A stretch of DNA of 64,000 nucleotides from Chitinophaga agri (GCF_010093065.1 NZ_CP048113.1:3286001-3350000); one strand, 5' to 3'. Positions 18,681 to 27,542 are shown, counted from the first letter of the stretch. Notes: generated by a model not told the origin, from the sequence alone. Numbers and translations are program-made.

Positions 18681-20228
18681 TTATTGATAGTGGTCTTTAC
18701 CTCTTATATTATCATGCAGAGGTATAGATGATACTTCTGAAGCAGGAACCGATTTATCCATTCCTCTCTCAAGGATGTTTTTAATGAGCGTATAGTTTAC
18801 GCGAGTGCCAGTCAATGCTCTATTGCAGGCAGCCTCTAACCTGTCTGAACCATATTTCTTCTGCAGCCTCAACATTCCAAAGCAGGCTTTGTAGTTCTGC
18901 TCGATATAGATACTGTTTTCAAGCATTATGCCTGCTGCCTGATGGGTCGATGTCCCAATACGAGCTGCCTGTTGCAACAGATCCTCGCGGTTCCATCCTT
19001 TGATCTGTTGCATACGCTGGTGATGAGGCGGCATATGTTCGGCCAGTGTTGTATATGCTTTATTGTGACCGTCTCTTCGATGTAGTGCAATGCGTTGGTG
19101 ATCCAGATAGACTTCCACCGTCCGTTGATCATAAAGCACTTTAACCTTTTTACCGACATGGGCATAGGGAACACTATAGTACCTGTGGTCTTCTGAGAGC
19201 TGTACGTGATAGTTACGCTGAACAGTGAGTTGCACTACTTTTTTGGCACTAAACGGTTGGGGCGGTAGTGGCTTCAGAGAGGATTGTTCCTGCTGTTCAA
19301 AATAATGCCAGCGACTGTAAGGCGTGCCTTTATAAGGTTTATTATTGAGTAGCAGTAATTGTTCATGCACAGCCGCATTAAGTGCCTTAAGACTGGTAAA
19401 CTCCCGTTTCCTGAGTGGGCCGTATAAGTTGTTATAAATGATATTTACCGCTTTTTCGACCATCGCTTTATCACGTGGGCTGTATGGTCTGGTTGCGCTA
19501 AAGGTAGTGGTATAATGCTCACTGAGTTGCGTACAGATATCAGTAAACAATGGTTCATAGCGATTTGGCTGCTTTACTGCGGTTCTTAGGTTATCACAGA
19601 GAATCGTATTAGGAGCTCCTCCATAGAATAACAGCATAGCGTTGATGCAATGAACGAAGTCGGCTGTTTGCTGGCTGCGTACTGCCTCACAGAAGATAAG
19701 TCCGCTAAAAGGCAGAATTGCGATAAACACTTCGCATTCGACCAGTTCTCCGGTAGCAAGATCAATATAATGGAGCTTTTTACCTGCAAAGTCGATCATG
19801 ATCATATCAGCTATGGAGTACTCCATATGCATCGTCACATCCAGTTTCTTCAGATACTGGTTAAGGTGATGACAATAATGGCTGTAAGCGTATCCATCAG
19901 GATGCTGCTGTAAATATTCCCGCCAAAGCAGTTGACGGGTGACTCCAACTTTACCTAATTCTCCCTGGGCGTATTTCAAATGGACAACCAATTGTTCAAG
20001 TCGATGCATATCATGAACGGTATTGTCATTGGTATACGCCTTTTCAGCAAGGGTCTTATTATCCGGAGGCTGTTCCTGAGTAGAATCATCAGAGAGTAGA
20101 CACAGATATTTACGCACGCTATTGCGGCTAATACCTATGCGGCGTGCCATTTCCCGTATTCCAACTCCATCATTATGAAGTTGTAAAAGCTGTCTTAATT
20201 GTTCCATTGCAATGGGCGTTTGTGCCAT
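18681..20228 (-). CDS. istA: IS21-family transposase IstA
   Basis: 515-residue DDE transposase. An N-terminal helix-turn-helix (GVGIREMARRIGISRNSVRK, residues 21-40) is followed by an RNase H-like core with Asp146 (MIDFAGKK), Asp212 (LCDNLRTAV) and Glu258 (KAMVEKAVN), then a Mu-type C-terminal region with YYSVPYAHVGKKVKV. All three catalytic residues are present and there is no frameshift, so the element may be active. Confidence 0.95.
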   Translation of the reverse strand: MAQTPIAMEQLRQLLQLHNDGVGIREMARRIGISRNSVRKYLCLLSDDSTQEQPPDNKTLAEKAYTNDNTVHDMHRLEQLVVHLKYAQGELGKVGVTRQLLWREYLQQHPDGYAYSHYCHHLNQYLKKLDVTMHMEYSIADMIMIDFAGKKLHYIDLATGELVECEVFIAILPFSGLIFCEAVRSQQTADFVHCINAMLLFYGGAPNTILCDNLRTAVKQPNRYEPLFTDICTQLSEHYTTTFSATRPYSPRDKAMVEKAVNIIYNNLYGPLRKREFTSLKALNAAVHEQLLLLNNKPYKGTPYSRWHYFEQQEQSSLKPLPPQPFSAKKVVQLTVQRNYHVQLSEDHRYYSVPYAHVGKKVKVLYDQRTVEVYLDHQRIALHRRDGHNKAYTTLAEHMPPHHQRMQQIKGWNREDLLQQAARIGTSTHQAAGIMLENSIYIEQNYKACFGMLRLQKKYGSDRLEAACNRALTGTRVNYTLIKNILERGMDKSVPASEVSSIPLHDNIRGKDHYQ

Positions 20229-20285
20229 GCTCCCACATTTTTAGGAGCAAATAATAAACAAAAGCCCTTACTAATGACTGTCCGC

Positions 20286-20469
20286 AGGTGGGTCAACATG
20301 CCAGAATGGCAATCCGAGCTGTGAATCCAACACAGCAACCCAGGTGGGTCAACATCCCAGAATTATTTGGCAACTAGCTGTTTTATTAATAATTATGGGT
20401 GGGTCAGCATCCCAGAATGGTGGGTCAACATAAATCAGAACGGTGGGTCAACATGGTCCAGAATCTACA
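20286..20469. repeat. IS21 right terminal repeats (five copies)
   Basis: Five related copies of GGTGGGTCAACAT...CCAGAAT start at about 20287, 20343, 20397, 20419 and 20441. Spacing tightens from about 55 bp to 22 bp toward the end of the element. They are the counterpart of the two copies at the left end; five is many for one end. Confidence 0.85.
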
Positions 20470-21247
20470 CTCAGCCTTTCTAATAATAAATTGGAAATGG
20501 TCTTACTATCAGCAGGGGATCTTTGTGAGGATTGAATTTCTACTGAATGTAATTTTTCAGAAAGGGGCTGCAAGAATTTAACTCCATAAGAATCAGATAG
20601 ATATAATTTTGCGGACGGTGTCCGCAAAATGTTAGAATATGCTTTGTAGAAGTCTTTACATAAATAGAGATGTCTTTCCCTTATGGACTTAATACCTGCT
20701 TTATTTAGATTTGAAGCAATCTCCTTGTAAAGTTTCTGGCCATAAACAGCTCTATCATTGCCGTTTTGTTCATATTCAACTATATAGAACCCAATTATCC
20801 AGTTCCTTAATGTTAAGGCGGTATTAACCTGTTTCTGGACTTTGTTCAGGAAATAATGATTGGTTTCTTTGATGCTATTGACAAGTGTCTCAATACTGCT
20901 GCTTTTATTGCTTTCCATATTATGAAAATGATGTGTTGCGGTTAACTATCTGTCACAAAACTAGTGTATTTTATACTTCATTTAATGAAAAAAAATCTAT
21001 AAAAACCTCATTATCATTTAGATAAACCTGATATTAGTTTAATATACCTATTAATAAGGGCTCCTTTGGCGAAATCTTGTTAGTGGTTATTTGCGGGGTC
21101 TGCAACCATGTGAAATATTCAAACTTTCATTTCCATTAATCATTAGCTGCAATACATTCGTTAAGCTATATGTAATTATAAATCCTTGGATTTATAATGA
21201 GTTTCACTAATAAACATTACAATTTTAGATAAATCTTCCACAAACCG

Positions 21248-21278
21248 GTTCGAAAGTTGTCCCTCATAGCCCGCAAAA
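21248..21278 (+). repeat. Imperfect direct repeat resembling a tRNA 3' end (copy A)
   Basis: GGTTCGAAAGTTGTCCC...AGCCCGCAAAA closely matches a segment at 26459-26487. It recalls a tRNA T-loop through to a 3' end and, like the real tRNA-Asp, is followed by a terminator. No upstream tRNA body is present. It could be a relic attachment site. Confidence 0.45.
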
Positions 21279-21304
21279 TAAATCGACCGATTTAGCAAAA
21301 ATTG

Positions 21305-21341
21305 AAAGCGTTCAGATGGAAATTCTGAATGCTTTTTTTTT
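21305..21341 (+). terminator. Rho-independent terminator-like hairpin
   Basis: An 11-bp stem (AAGCGTTCAGA against TCTGAATGCTT, one wobble pair) is followed by nine T. No intact + strand gene precedes it; it probably belongs to the tRNA-tail-like relic. Confidence 0.7.
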
Positions 21342-21529
21342 GTGGCAGTCTCAGATCGAATGATTTTGACTGTAACAGATCAAGTTGAATTTTTTGGGGA
21401 TATATTTGATTAGGCATAAATCCTAGACAACATAAACAGGAAGAAGTATCATAATCCATTATCTATAAAGAATTGATTATTATAGAACGAAATATTCACT
21501 AATCTATAAACAGAATAAATCGGCCCGAA

Positions 21530-22696
21530 TCACCTAAACCTACCCCTAAAAACACTCTCCACATACTCTTGCGGAATCTTTTCCTGCTCCAGCCTATTCC
21601 CTCCCTTCATCGTCTTCAACTTCCTATACATCTCCTCTTCCTTTCCCGTCAGTAAATCCAACTTTTCCGCATTACTCCGTCCCCCATCAACCGCAAACTG
21701 TTTAAACCTTTCAAAGGTCTCTTTATCCATCATCAAACTTTCCACACCTGCAAAATAACTCCTGATCTGATGTAAAATCTGAAATCCATGTTCATCAATA
21801 TCTCCCCAATAGTAAATCTGAATCCCATTCAACCATTCTATCTCCCGCAAATAGGAAACATTAAATCCTCCCCCGCTCCAAATCGCAATCCCTCCTGGCA
21901 CAGATGGCAACGTCAGAAAATTCATCTTGTTCTCCGTAATAAAAATCCTTACGATTGGTAAATCTATTTTCTGAAAATCCGACAACGGAATACTGATATC
22001 AGATAAACTACCTGCAACCGATAGAGACATATCAAGTATCCGTACACGAATCAATGGCTCATCAAATCTAAGGTAAAACCGCTCCGCAAACCTTTGCTGC
22101 CCTGCATGACGAATATGCCCAGGTATCAGAAAATCCAACAATGATTGAATCAATGCAGTATTCTGCTCAATAAACTTTGTATGAACCGATATCGGTAACT
22201 GTCTTAGGTAAAGATTAGGCCGCGGATGAGCTACAAAATAATGACATACCTTCAGGATATCCGCCCACTGTATATCAGGATTCGTCAGTGACAAACAATG
22301 CTGGTATGCCCAATCTTTCAAAGAAGCAAATGTAGCTACCAACAACTCATAATGCTGTTGGAAATATTTCCACTCTTTCTTCTTTTGCACAAAAGACAAA
22401 TAATCATCTATTGACTCAAACACAATATTATCCGGTACCTCTTGACTCCCGGCACGCCTAAAAGTCTGGTTAACGGTTTTAACCTCGTAGCCCAACCCAG
22501 TGTTGGATTTGGAATGACGATGCAAACGCGATATCTGCTCCCGTAGCAACTCAAGGTTGCCGGTAATACCAGTAGATTTAACTTTCCCTATCCGGTCAAT
22601 CGTTCTGGGGAAAAAAGGTACACCAGAGATATAACTTTGTAAAATAGGCTTCCACCAGCTCAGCGCCTGCTTTTGTATCTCTTCCGGACTAATCAT
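21530..22696 (-). CDS. jetD: Wadjet anti-plasmid system protein JetD (DUF3322/DUF2220, Toprim-like nuclease)
   Basis: 388-residue protein. The N-terminal half matches the DUF3322 arm (WWKPILQSYISGVPFFPRTI, LYLRQLPISVHTKFIEQN). The C-terminal DUF2220 half carries the Toprim-like acidic residues: Glu in IFITENKMNFLTLP and the Asp pair in YYWGDIDEHGF, near residue 300. In Wadjet, JetD cuts circular plasmid DNA once the JetABC SMC-type motor has extruded it. Starts 3 bp after jetC. The reading frame and catalytic motifs are intact, although the operon has lost its front. Confidence 0.88.
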   Translation of the reverse strand: MISPEEIQKQALSWWKPILQSYISGVPFFPRTIDRIGKVKSTGITGNLELLREQISRLHRHSKSNTGLGYEVKTVNQTFRRAGSQEVPDNIVFESIDDYLSFVQKKKEWKYFQQHYELLVATFASLKDWAYQHCLSLTNPDIQWADILKVCHYFVAHPRPNLYLRQLPISVHTKFIEQNTALIQSLLDFLIPGHIRHAGQQRFAERFYLRFDEPLIRVRILDMSLSVAGSLSDISIPLSDFQKIDLPIVRIFITENKMNFLTLPSVPGGIAIWSGGGFNVSYLREIEWLNGIQIYYWGDIDEHGFQILHQIRSYFAGVESLMMDKETFERFKQFAVDGGRSNAEKLDLLTGKEEEMYRKLKTMKGGNRLEQEKIPQEYVESVFRGRFR

Positions 22697-22699
22697 CGA

Positions 22700-25600
22700 T
22701 TAATTTTTCTGAATATTGACTAATTGACGTTTTTGCTTCTCAGCTTCATATTCCAGCTTCGTCAAATTTCTCACCTGGGAATTATTCCCATCCCGGTTAC
22801 TCACAAAATGAAACGAGTTCACGTGACTCTCAATAACGTGTATTTTCTGCAGCGGCGTTACAATCAATAATTGCAGATTCAGCTTCTTAAATAGCTCCAT
22901 TCCATACCGGGTACTTTCATCACTCCCCCTTCCAAAAGCCTCATCTATTACCACAAAACGGAAACTACGGCTCTTACTCTCCCCAAATTGCAATCCAAAC
23001 TGGTAAGCCAGCGCACTAGCCAAAATAGTATACGCCAGCTTTTCCTTTTGGCCACCACTTTTACCACCAGATCCCTCATAAAACTCTTTTTCCGCATTAT
23101 CTGCCCTAAATCGCTCACTGGCATTAAACTCAAACCAATGACGCACATCCGTCACCGTATTCGTCCATTCCTTATTGCTATTCTCCATACTAGCAAAACG
23201 ATCCAATATCCGCTTTACCTGCTCAAACTTACCCTCCGTATACAACTCAGTATTATCACTTAGAGAATGTGTAAAACACTTCTTCAGGTCTTCTCTGAAC
23301 ATCCTGATATCCTTATTATTAGCAGGGTCAATCAGTATGGTAATAAAGGTATCTTGCGATGCGTTATACACAATCTCATGCAGGTGCTGGTTGATCAGCT
23401 TAATTTTCTGCTTGATCTCTTTTTCATGTTTTTCCAACTGAGCGTCAAATACCGCTATGCTATTAATGGTATTTTTATTCAGCTCCTCTTTAAATCGCTC
23501 TTCATGCCGCTTCAAATCTTCCTTTTGCAGCTGTTCAAACTTGCCCATATATTCTCCACGAGCATCTATGTGGTCAGGTAGCTCGCTATACTCTGCTTTG
23601 GAATGATCTTTTATCTGCCGCATCTTATTTTCTATCGCAGATCTTAACCCACCCTGCCTACTGCGTAGCCGCTTCAATTCCCCCTGCTCTCCAATATATT
23701 CTTTCCTAAACTCCTCCATCCGGTTATCAATACCTTTCAGCGTCAGGTTTCTCTCCGCCATCTTTTCGTCAATAACGGGAAACCACTGCTGTTGGTCGCT
23801 TTCATTCACTTCAGTAATACGAAGAGAAGCATCAGCATGCTGTGCCCTATAATTTCGGATTTCAGTCTCCTTACCACCAATTAATTTACTGATTTCAACT
23901 TCCTGATCCCGCATTTCCTTGAGCTTATGTTCTACTTCTTTTCGCTGTTCCTGCAAATGTTTAAGCAAGTCATTATTATTCAGCAAATCATATTGTTCTT
24001 TTTTCAACTCATCTATCTTCCCGGCATGATACTGCCAGTTGATACGGGAATAGTCTGTTTTGGATAACAATACAGCCAGGGCTTTCTTCAATTTTTTGTT
24101 TTCCTCTTCTTCCTGTTCTACCCGCGAGATCTCTCTGCCCAGATCCTGAATAATGATATTCAATTCAGCAATCGCATGCTCCAGTGCCTTTAACTTTTCC
24201 ACATTACTCCATCCAAGCACATAATTCCGCCGGTCATTTATTGAATGCCGGTCATCTTTAGTATGCCTGATACGCCCACTCTTAATAAGCCCCTGCTTGG
24301 TTATCCCATAAGAAACATGTTGCAGTGAATCGACTTCCACACATAAAAATTCACCAAAAGTACGCTGTATATACTGCTCTATCCATTCATAAAAGTCCGT
24401 TTCCGGTTTTATATCTATTTTATAAAAGATACTGTCCGCATCTGGCATTCTATTGCTTTGGGAAATGTTTCTTTTGTCCGCTTCAAGATAAGTCAACTTC
24501 ATGCCCCTTCCATCTGCCCGCTTCAGCACATTATCATTTACATACTTACCCACACTTCGATAATGAATACCAGGTACCAACAAGCTGATACCCGCATCGC
24601 GCAATAGTTTTTCCACTGCTCCCTCCCAGGCAGATTCATCCTCCTTCACCTTTACCAATTCCCCCAGAAATGGCAAATCTGATTCCTCAATGCGTAAATC
24701 CTCGCACAACTGCGTACGAAAATCTACCAACCACGCCGGAATCTGGTTCTGTCTTTCTTTTAAGGATTGTAATTCCTCCTTTTCCAGCTGTAAATTAACT
24801 TTTAGGTCACGCTGTTCTATTACAAGATCATCCCTGGTATTACGCAGTACACTTTCTTGTTTTGTACATGCTTCCTCCAGTTCAGTTGCCTTGTTCAAAT
24901 TTTGCTCAAAATCCTTTTCATAGGTTACCGCAGGCAATCCACATAAGCTACTAAACTGATTATAATCGTTATATTCCCGCTGCTTTTGTTCACTATCATT
25001 GCTATGCCGTTTTATTTCCTCTTCAATTTGTTCAATACGTCTCCCCCCATTATTTCCTATATCCTGGATAATAGCCTGCTTTTTATCTTCAAGTGCCCGC
25101 TCCTCATTTTGAACAGATAAATAACGACGCTGCTCTTTTTCGACCTCCTGCGTAGCCTTCTCAATAGCCTCTTCCAGCAATGCTATTTTCTTTGCTGCAA
25201 ACCATGCGGGCATCACTTCCAGCATAGCTTCAAGACTTTCTATATCGGACCACACTTTTCCAAATTCAATCGAATTTTCAACCAATGGTTTCAAAATCTG
25301 ATACTGCTCTCGCGCATTCACTACGGCTGTATGTGCCTTGGTAAGGTCATCGAACCGTTTTAATAAAGTCGCAATTTGCTCCTTTACATCAGTTCTTTCC
25401 AACATCTGCTCCCGCACAAAATCCGTCAGACTACTCACCGATTTCATGGATACTGTCTGATAAAACAAGTCTATAGCTTTTTCACTATTCATACCAAACA
25501 TCCGGCGAAACTGCTCGCTATATTGCGAGAAGTTGTCATTAAATAATTGCACTCCTTTTATATTCCGCAATCGCTTGCGCAGCTCATTGACGTCAACAAA

Positions 25601-26098
25601 ATTGCTAAAATGTTCTTTGATTGTTAATGGTACAGTACTGATGATGAGCAGTTTTTCTACCTTATTGTCTTTGCCCACCCAAAAGAACTGTGCCAGGCAA
25701 ACATACTCCTGATAGCCTTCATTGTGAAAGCTTCCTATCACAACAGTATACGTATCATAACCAGGGCGCAGATAGATTCTTTTAGCTGTTTGGGTGATCT
25801 CCTGCTTCTCCTTTTTATATTCTCCTTTTACATAGCTTAGCAGGTTACGTTCCCGACTCTCTGCACCAGCAGCTTTGTTAAAGGTGATTTTATTATGTGG
25901 TACCAACAAACAGGTAAGTGCATCAACCAGCGTAGACTTACCAGAACCAATATCACCCGTCAGCAATGCATTATGTCCATTAGGATGTATACTCCACCGT
26001 ACCTGGTTAAAAGTTCCCCAGTTAAATACCTCCAGGTATTGTAATCTAAACCCCGCTTGTACATCTATGTTTATATTATTATCACCAGACAATTCCAT
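22700..26098 (-). CDS. jetC: Wadjet SMC-like ATPase JetC
   Basis: 1,132-residue SMC/Rad50/MukB-like ATPase. Walker A is GDIGSGKST (residues 48-56), then a long coiled-coil arm rich in Glu/Lys/Gln with a hinge-like middle (near residues 480-620), and the C-terminal signature SGGQKEKLAYT, Walker B FVVIDEAFGRG and a D-loop/H-region ending in LLIVTPLQKIHVIE. It is the DNA loop-extruding motor of Wadjet. Intact, 10 bp downstream of the truncated jetB. Without JetA and full-length JetB the complex should not assemble normally. Confidence 0.9.
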   Translation of the reverse strand: MELSGDNNINIDVQAGFRLQYLEVFNWGTFNQVRWSIHPNGHNALLTGDIGSGKSTLVDALTCLLVPHNKITFNKAAGAESRERNLLSYVKGEYKKEKQEITQTAKRIYLRPGYDTYTVVIGSFHNEGYQEYVCLAQFFWVGKDNKVEKLLIISTVPLTIKEHFSNFVDVNELRKRLRNIKGVQLFNDNFSQYSEQFRRMFGMNSEKAIDLFYQTVSMKSVSSLTDFVREQMLERTDVKEQIATLLKRFDDLTKAHTAVVNAREQYQILKPLVENSIEFGKVWSDIESLEAMLEVMPAWFAAKKIALLEEAIEKATQEVEKEQRRYLSVQNEERALEDKKQAIIQDIGNNGGRRIEQIEEEIKRHSNDSEQKQREYNDYNQFSSLCGLPAVTYEKDFEQNLNKATELEEACTKQESVLRNTRDDLVIEQRDLKVNLQLEKEELQSLKERQNQIPAWLVDFRTQLCEDLRIEESDLPFLGELVKVKEDESAWEGAVEKLLRDAGISLLVPGIHYRSVGKYVNDNVLKRADGRGMKLTYLEADKRNISQSNRMPDADSIFYKIDIKPETDFYEWIEQYIQRTFGEFLCVEVDSLQHVSYGITKQGLIKSGRIRHTKDDRHSINDRRNYVLGWSNVEKLKALEHAIAELNIIIQDLGREISRVEQEEEENKKLKKALAVLLSKTDYSRINWQYHAGKIDELKKEQYDLLNNNDLLKHLQEQRKEVEHKLKEMRDQEVEISKLIGGKETEIRNYRAQHADASLRITEVNESDQQQWFPVIDEKMAERNLTLKGIDNRMEEFRKEYIGEQGELKRLRSRQGGLRSAIENKMRQIKDHSKAEYSELPDHIDARGEYMGKFEQLQKEDLKRHEERFKEELNKNTINSIAVFDAQLEKHEKEIKQKIKLINQHLHEIVYNASQDTFITILIDPANNKDIRMFREDLKKCFTHSLSDNTELYTEGKFEQVKRILDRFASMENSNKEWTNTVTDVRHWFEFNASERFRADNAEKEFYEGSGGKSGGQKEKLAYTILASALAYQFGLQFGESKSRSFRFVVIDEAFGRGSDESTRYGMELFKKLNLQLLIVTPLQKIHVIESHVNSFHFVSNRDGNNSQVRNLTKLEYEAEKQKRQLVNIQKN

Positions 26099-26108
26099 AT
26101 AATTTCTT

Positions 26109-26366
26109 TTATTCAGTTATCTGCTTGTCTTCAGCATGTTGTTGCAACCTCCTGAGCGTATCGTCAATAACCTCAGCATTCACAAATCCCTTTATAATCC
26201 GATGTATCTCATAATTTTGCTCCTGATCATCCAGCTTTCTTAGGAAGCCAAGGTCTATTATTTTATTGATCGTAGTGTGAACTTTATCCTGTTGTTTGGC
26301 TTCGTCTGTGGCAACCGGCAAAAATAATTCTCTGATGACTACGCAAGACTCGCTTCCGATGGTTGA
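26109..26366 (-). pseudogene. jetB: Wadjet jetB (DUF4194), 5'-truncated
   Basis: The frame reads SESCVVIRELFLP, then KQQDKVHTTINKIIDLGFLR and YEIHRIIKGFVNAE: the C-terminal winged-helix part of DUF4194. It is closed upstream by a TAG at 26367-26369, and nothing resembling the N-terminal half lies beyond. Only about 86 of roughly 200 expected residues remain, and the sole in-frame start is a TTG at 26321. The jetA gene that should precede it is missing. The breakpoint lies near 26360, beside a GGCAGG...CCTGCC inverted repeat. Confidence 0.82.
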
Positions 26367-26458
26367 CTAGACCTTGTCGGGCAGGATTGGCTACCTGCCG
26401 GATAATTTCGAGGTGTTTCATCTAAAAAAATCCCACCTCACGGACTTTGCACAGCGCA

Positions 26459-26487
26459 ATCGAAACTTGTCCCCTCCAGCCCGCAAA
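26459..26487 (+). repeat. Imperfect direct repeat resembling a tRNA 3' end (copy B)
   Basis: TCGAAACTTGTCCCCTCC followed by AGCCCGCAAAA aligns with copy A at 21248-21278 with few differences. The run CCGCAAAAAGCAAA is also shared with the 3' end and trailer of tRNA-Asp at 16957-16970. Copies A and B flank the Wadjet remnant. Confidence 0.45.
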
Positions 26488-26525
26488 AAGCAAAGCCCGC
26501 TCTGAGAGCGAGCTTTGCTTTTTTT
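26482..26525 (+). terminator. Rho-independent terminator-like hairpin
   Basis: The stem AAAAAGCAAAGCCCGCTC against GAGCGAGCTTTGCTTTTT has one mismatch and a short TGA loop, and ends in a T-run. It is built like the tRNA-Asp terminator, though no gene precedes it. Confidence 0.75.
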
Positions 26526-26616
26526 ATATATTTTGATGAGTTTATAGGATACTTATTATCAGAAAGTGATCGAATTCCATGATCGCCCTGAACTACGCGA
26601 CTTCACATCCAAACAT

Positions 26617-26850
26617 TTATTTTCTTATTCTCTGTTGCGCTAACTGGATTTCCAAATGTAGCTTTTACTTCAGCAATTCTTTTGACGGGAATTCAAGTAG
26701 ATATTGAGCAACATGTATACCAGCAGAATCAAGTTCTAAAAGTTCAATCAATTCATCATTTTTATCAGTACAAAGAATTAATCCAATTGGAGAAAGCTCA
26801 TGAGACTGTTGTTCATATTTTGTCAGCCACCGAAGATATAACTCCATTTC
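26617..26850 (-). pseudogene. C-terminal fragment of a second YhcG/DUF1016-family nuclease
   Basis: The frame reads EMELYLRWLTKYEQQ, SPIGLILCTDKNDELIELLE and GIHVAQYLLEFPSKELLK, the end of the DUF1016 PDDEXK domain. A TAA at 26665-26667 interrupts it, after which the same frame continues KLHLEIQLAQQRIRK to a second stop at 26617, so the stop is a nonsense mutation near the native end. Upstream of about 26850 the similarity ends. It differs in sequence from the copy split by the IS21 element, so it is not that gene's missing part. Confidence 0.8.
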
Positions 26851-27142
26851 CGCGCAACGCAGGCAATGCCTACAGCTGAAAAGCATGCCTGCCGAAAATG
26901 TAAAACCATGGAAGGAGTCTGCTTGATAACTCACATGACCACCTATAGCATCGGCCCTGCAATTAGTAAGTCCGGAAGTATTATTGGTTACCATGATTAC
27001 ATTTCTCAGTTGACCATGTAATGATCCTTTGTCAAAGTCCTGAACAGGGTGCTTGCATCCTTACTTTTGACTGGGAGGCAACTACTGATTGGAGCAGGAA
27101 TGCAGGAAGCAATAAATAAAATACCTTCTTCACATCCTGCGT

Positions 27143-27346
27143 TTATTTTTCGTGTTTTGCCGATGGTAGGGTACAAGCCCCACTAAAACAGGGGCGCATA
27201 TTAAAAACGGCTATGATAATAAAAGATAGACCAGCTACACCCAGCAAGGGTTGTCGTTCAGTCACTGCAAGTGTTATCGCTGTGATACCAGCCAGTAAGC
27301 GAATAAAACGCATTATAGTCCAGCGGGTAAAGATGAGTTTTTTCAT
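27143..27346 (-). CDS. Small YgaP/DUF2892-like membrane protein
   Basis: 67 residues with two hydrophobic segments (RFIRLLAGITAITLAV and LLGVAGLSFIIIAVF) and a C-terminal cysteine pair (PCFSGAC), as in DUF2892 membrane proteins that travel with rhodanese and persulfide-metabolism genes. Its neighbours on the same strand are stubs of an MBL-fold hydrolase and a Crp/Fnr regulator, so it looks like the surviving gene of a decayed operon. Confidence 0.7.
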   Translation of the reverse strand: MKKLIFTRWTIMRFIRLLAGITAITLAVTERQPLLGVAGLSFIIIAVFNMRPCFSGACTLPSAKHEK

Positions 27347-27425
27347 TGTTCACTGATTATATTTATTTTTTCAAATTTTCCATTAAGCGTCTACATTATC
27401 CAGCGTGCCGCCATTAATGCCCCCC

Positions 27426-27542
27426 TTAGTAGGTATCTATATGGCTTTTCGGATCTATCACAACAGCGACGCCTGCTTTTGGACGTCCAGTAAAGCAACT
27501 GCTATGTACCAGGCTATTATCATAAATGTGCTGAAAATACAT
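27426..27542 (-). pseudogene. N-terminal stub of an MBL-fold (persulfide dioxygenase-like) hydrolase
   Basis: From an ATG at 27542 the frame reads MYFQHIYDNSLVHSS and VAVVIDPKSHIDTY and then hits a stop after 38 residues. This is the conserved start of Bacteroidota MBL-fold/rhodanese hydrolases, which are normally about 450 residues. The HxHxDH metal site is missing. Confidence 0.7.

Larger units (their letters stand above)
17819..20469. mobile_element. IS21-family insertion sequence, 2,651 bp, with 6-bp target duplication
   Basis: The element runs from TGTAAATTCTGG at the left to CCAGAATCTACA at the right, with ends matching at 11 of 12 positions in inverse orientation and TG...CA termini. 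Target duplication CTCAGC flanks it at 17813-17818 and 20470-20475. It carries istA and istB on the - strand, both intact, and multiple terminal repeats. Exact ends are supported independently by in-frame restoration of the interrupted gene. The near-perfect flanks suggest a recent insertion. Confidence 0.93.
17119..20918 (-). pseudogene. YhcG/DUF1016-family PDDEXK nuclease gene split by an IS21-family element
   Basis: Two halves of one gene lie on either side of the insertion sequence. The N-terminal half (20918 down to about 20470) has the DUF1016 N-terminal domain (ESNKSSSIETLVNSIKETN, GQKLYKEIASNLNKAGI). The C-terminal half (17812 to 17119) has NNWSVRDLQRAMNSMLYERT and a PDDEXK-like core, RIDLVFYH then VLLDLKIGEF. 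Deleting the element plus one target-site copy joins the halves in frame through ERLSFSHFIELL, giving 380 residues, close to normal family length. The chimeric start now seen at the C-terminal half is insertion-sequence DNA. Family members are predicted nucleases found among defence and restriction genes; here the gene is presumably inactive. Confidence 0.9.
20919..21529. other. Gene-free AT-rich spacer with a tRNA-tail-like repeat and a hairpin
   Basis: No plausible gene in this 611-bp stretch between the split nuclease gene and the Wadjet remnant. Only the repeat at 21248-21278 and the terminator at 21305-21341 stand out. Confidence 0.6.

Noticed and set aside
20286..20469. Regularly spaced repeats that could suggest a CRISPR array
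   Set aside because: Spacing is uneven, copies are imperfect, matching inverse copies lie at the other end of an IS21 element, and no cas genes are present.
26665..26994. A 109-codon - strand frame as a complete gene
   Set aside because: Only the last third resembles a protein family; the first 48 codons look random and the frame has a premature stop relative to the family.
26367..27142. A search for jetA to the right of jetB
   Set aside because: No frame of useful length resembles JetA; the region holds a hairpin scar, the repeat and the nuclease fragment.
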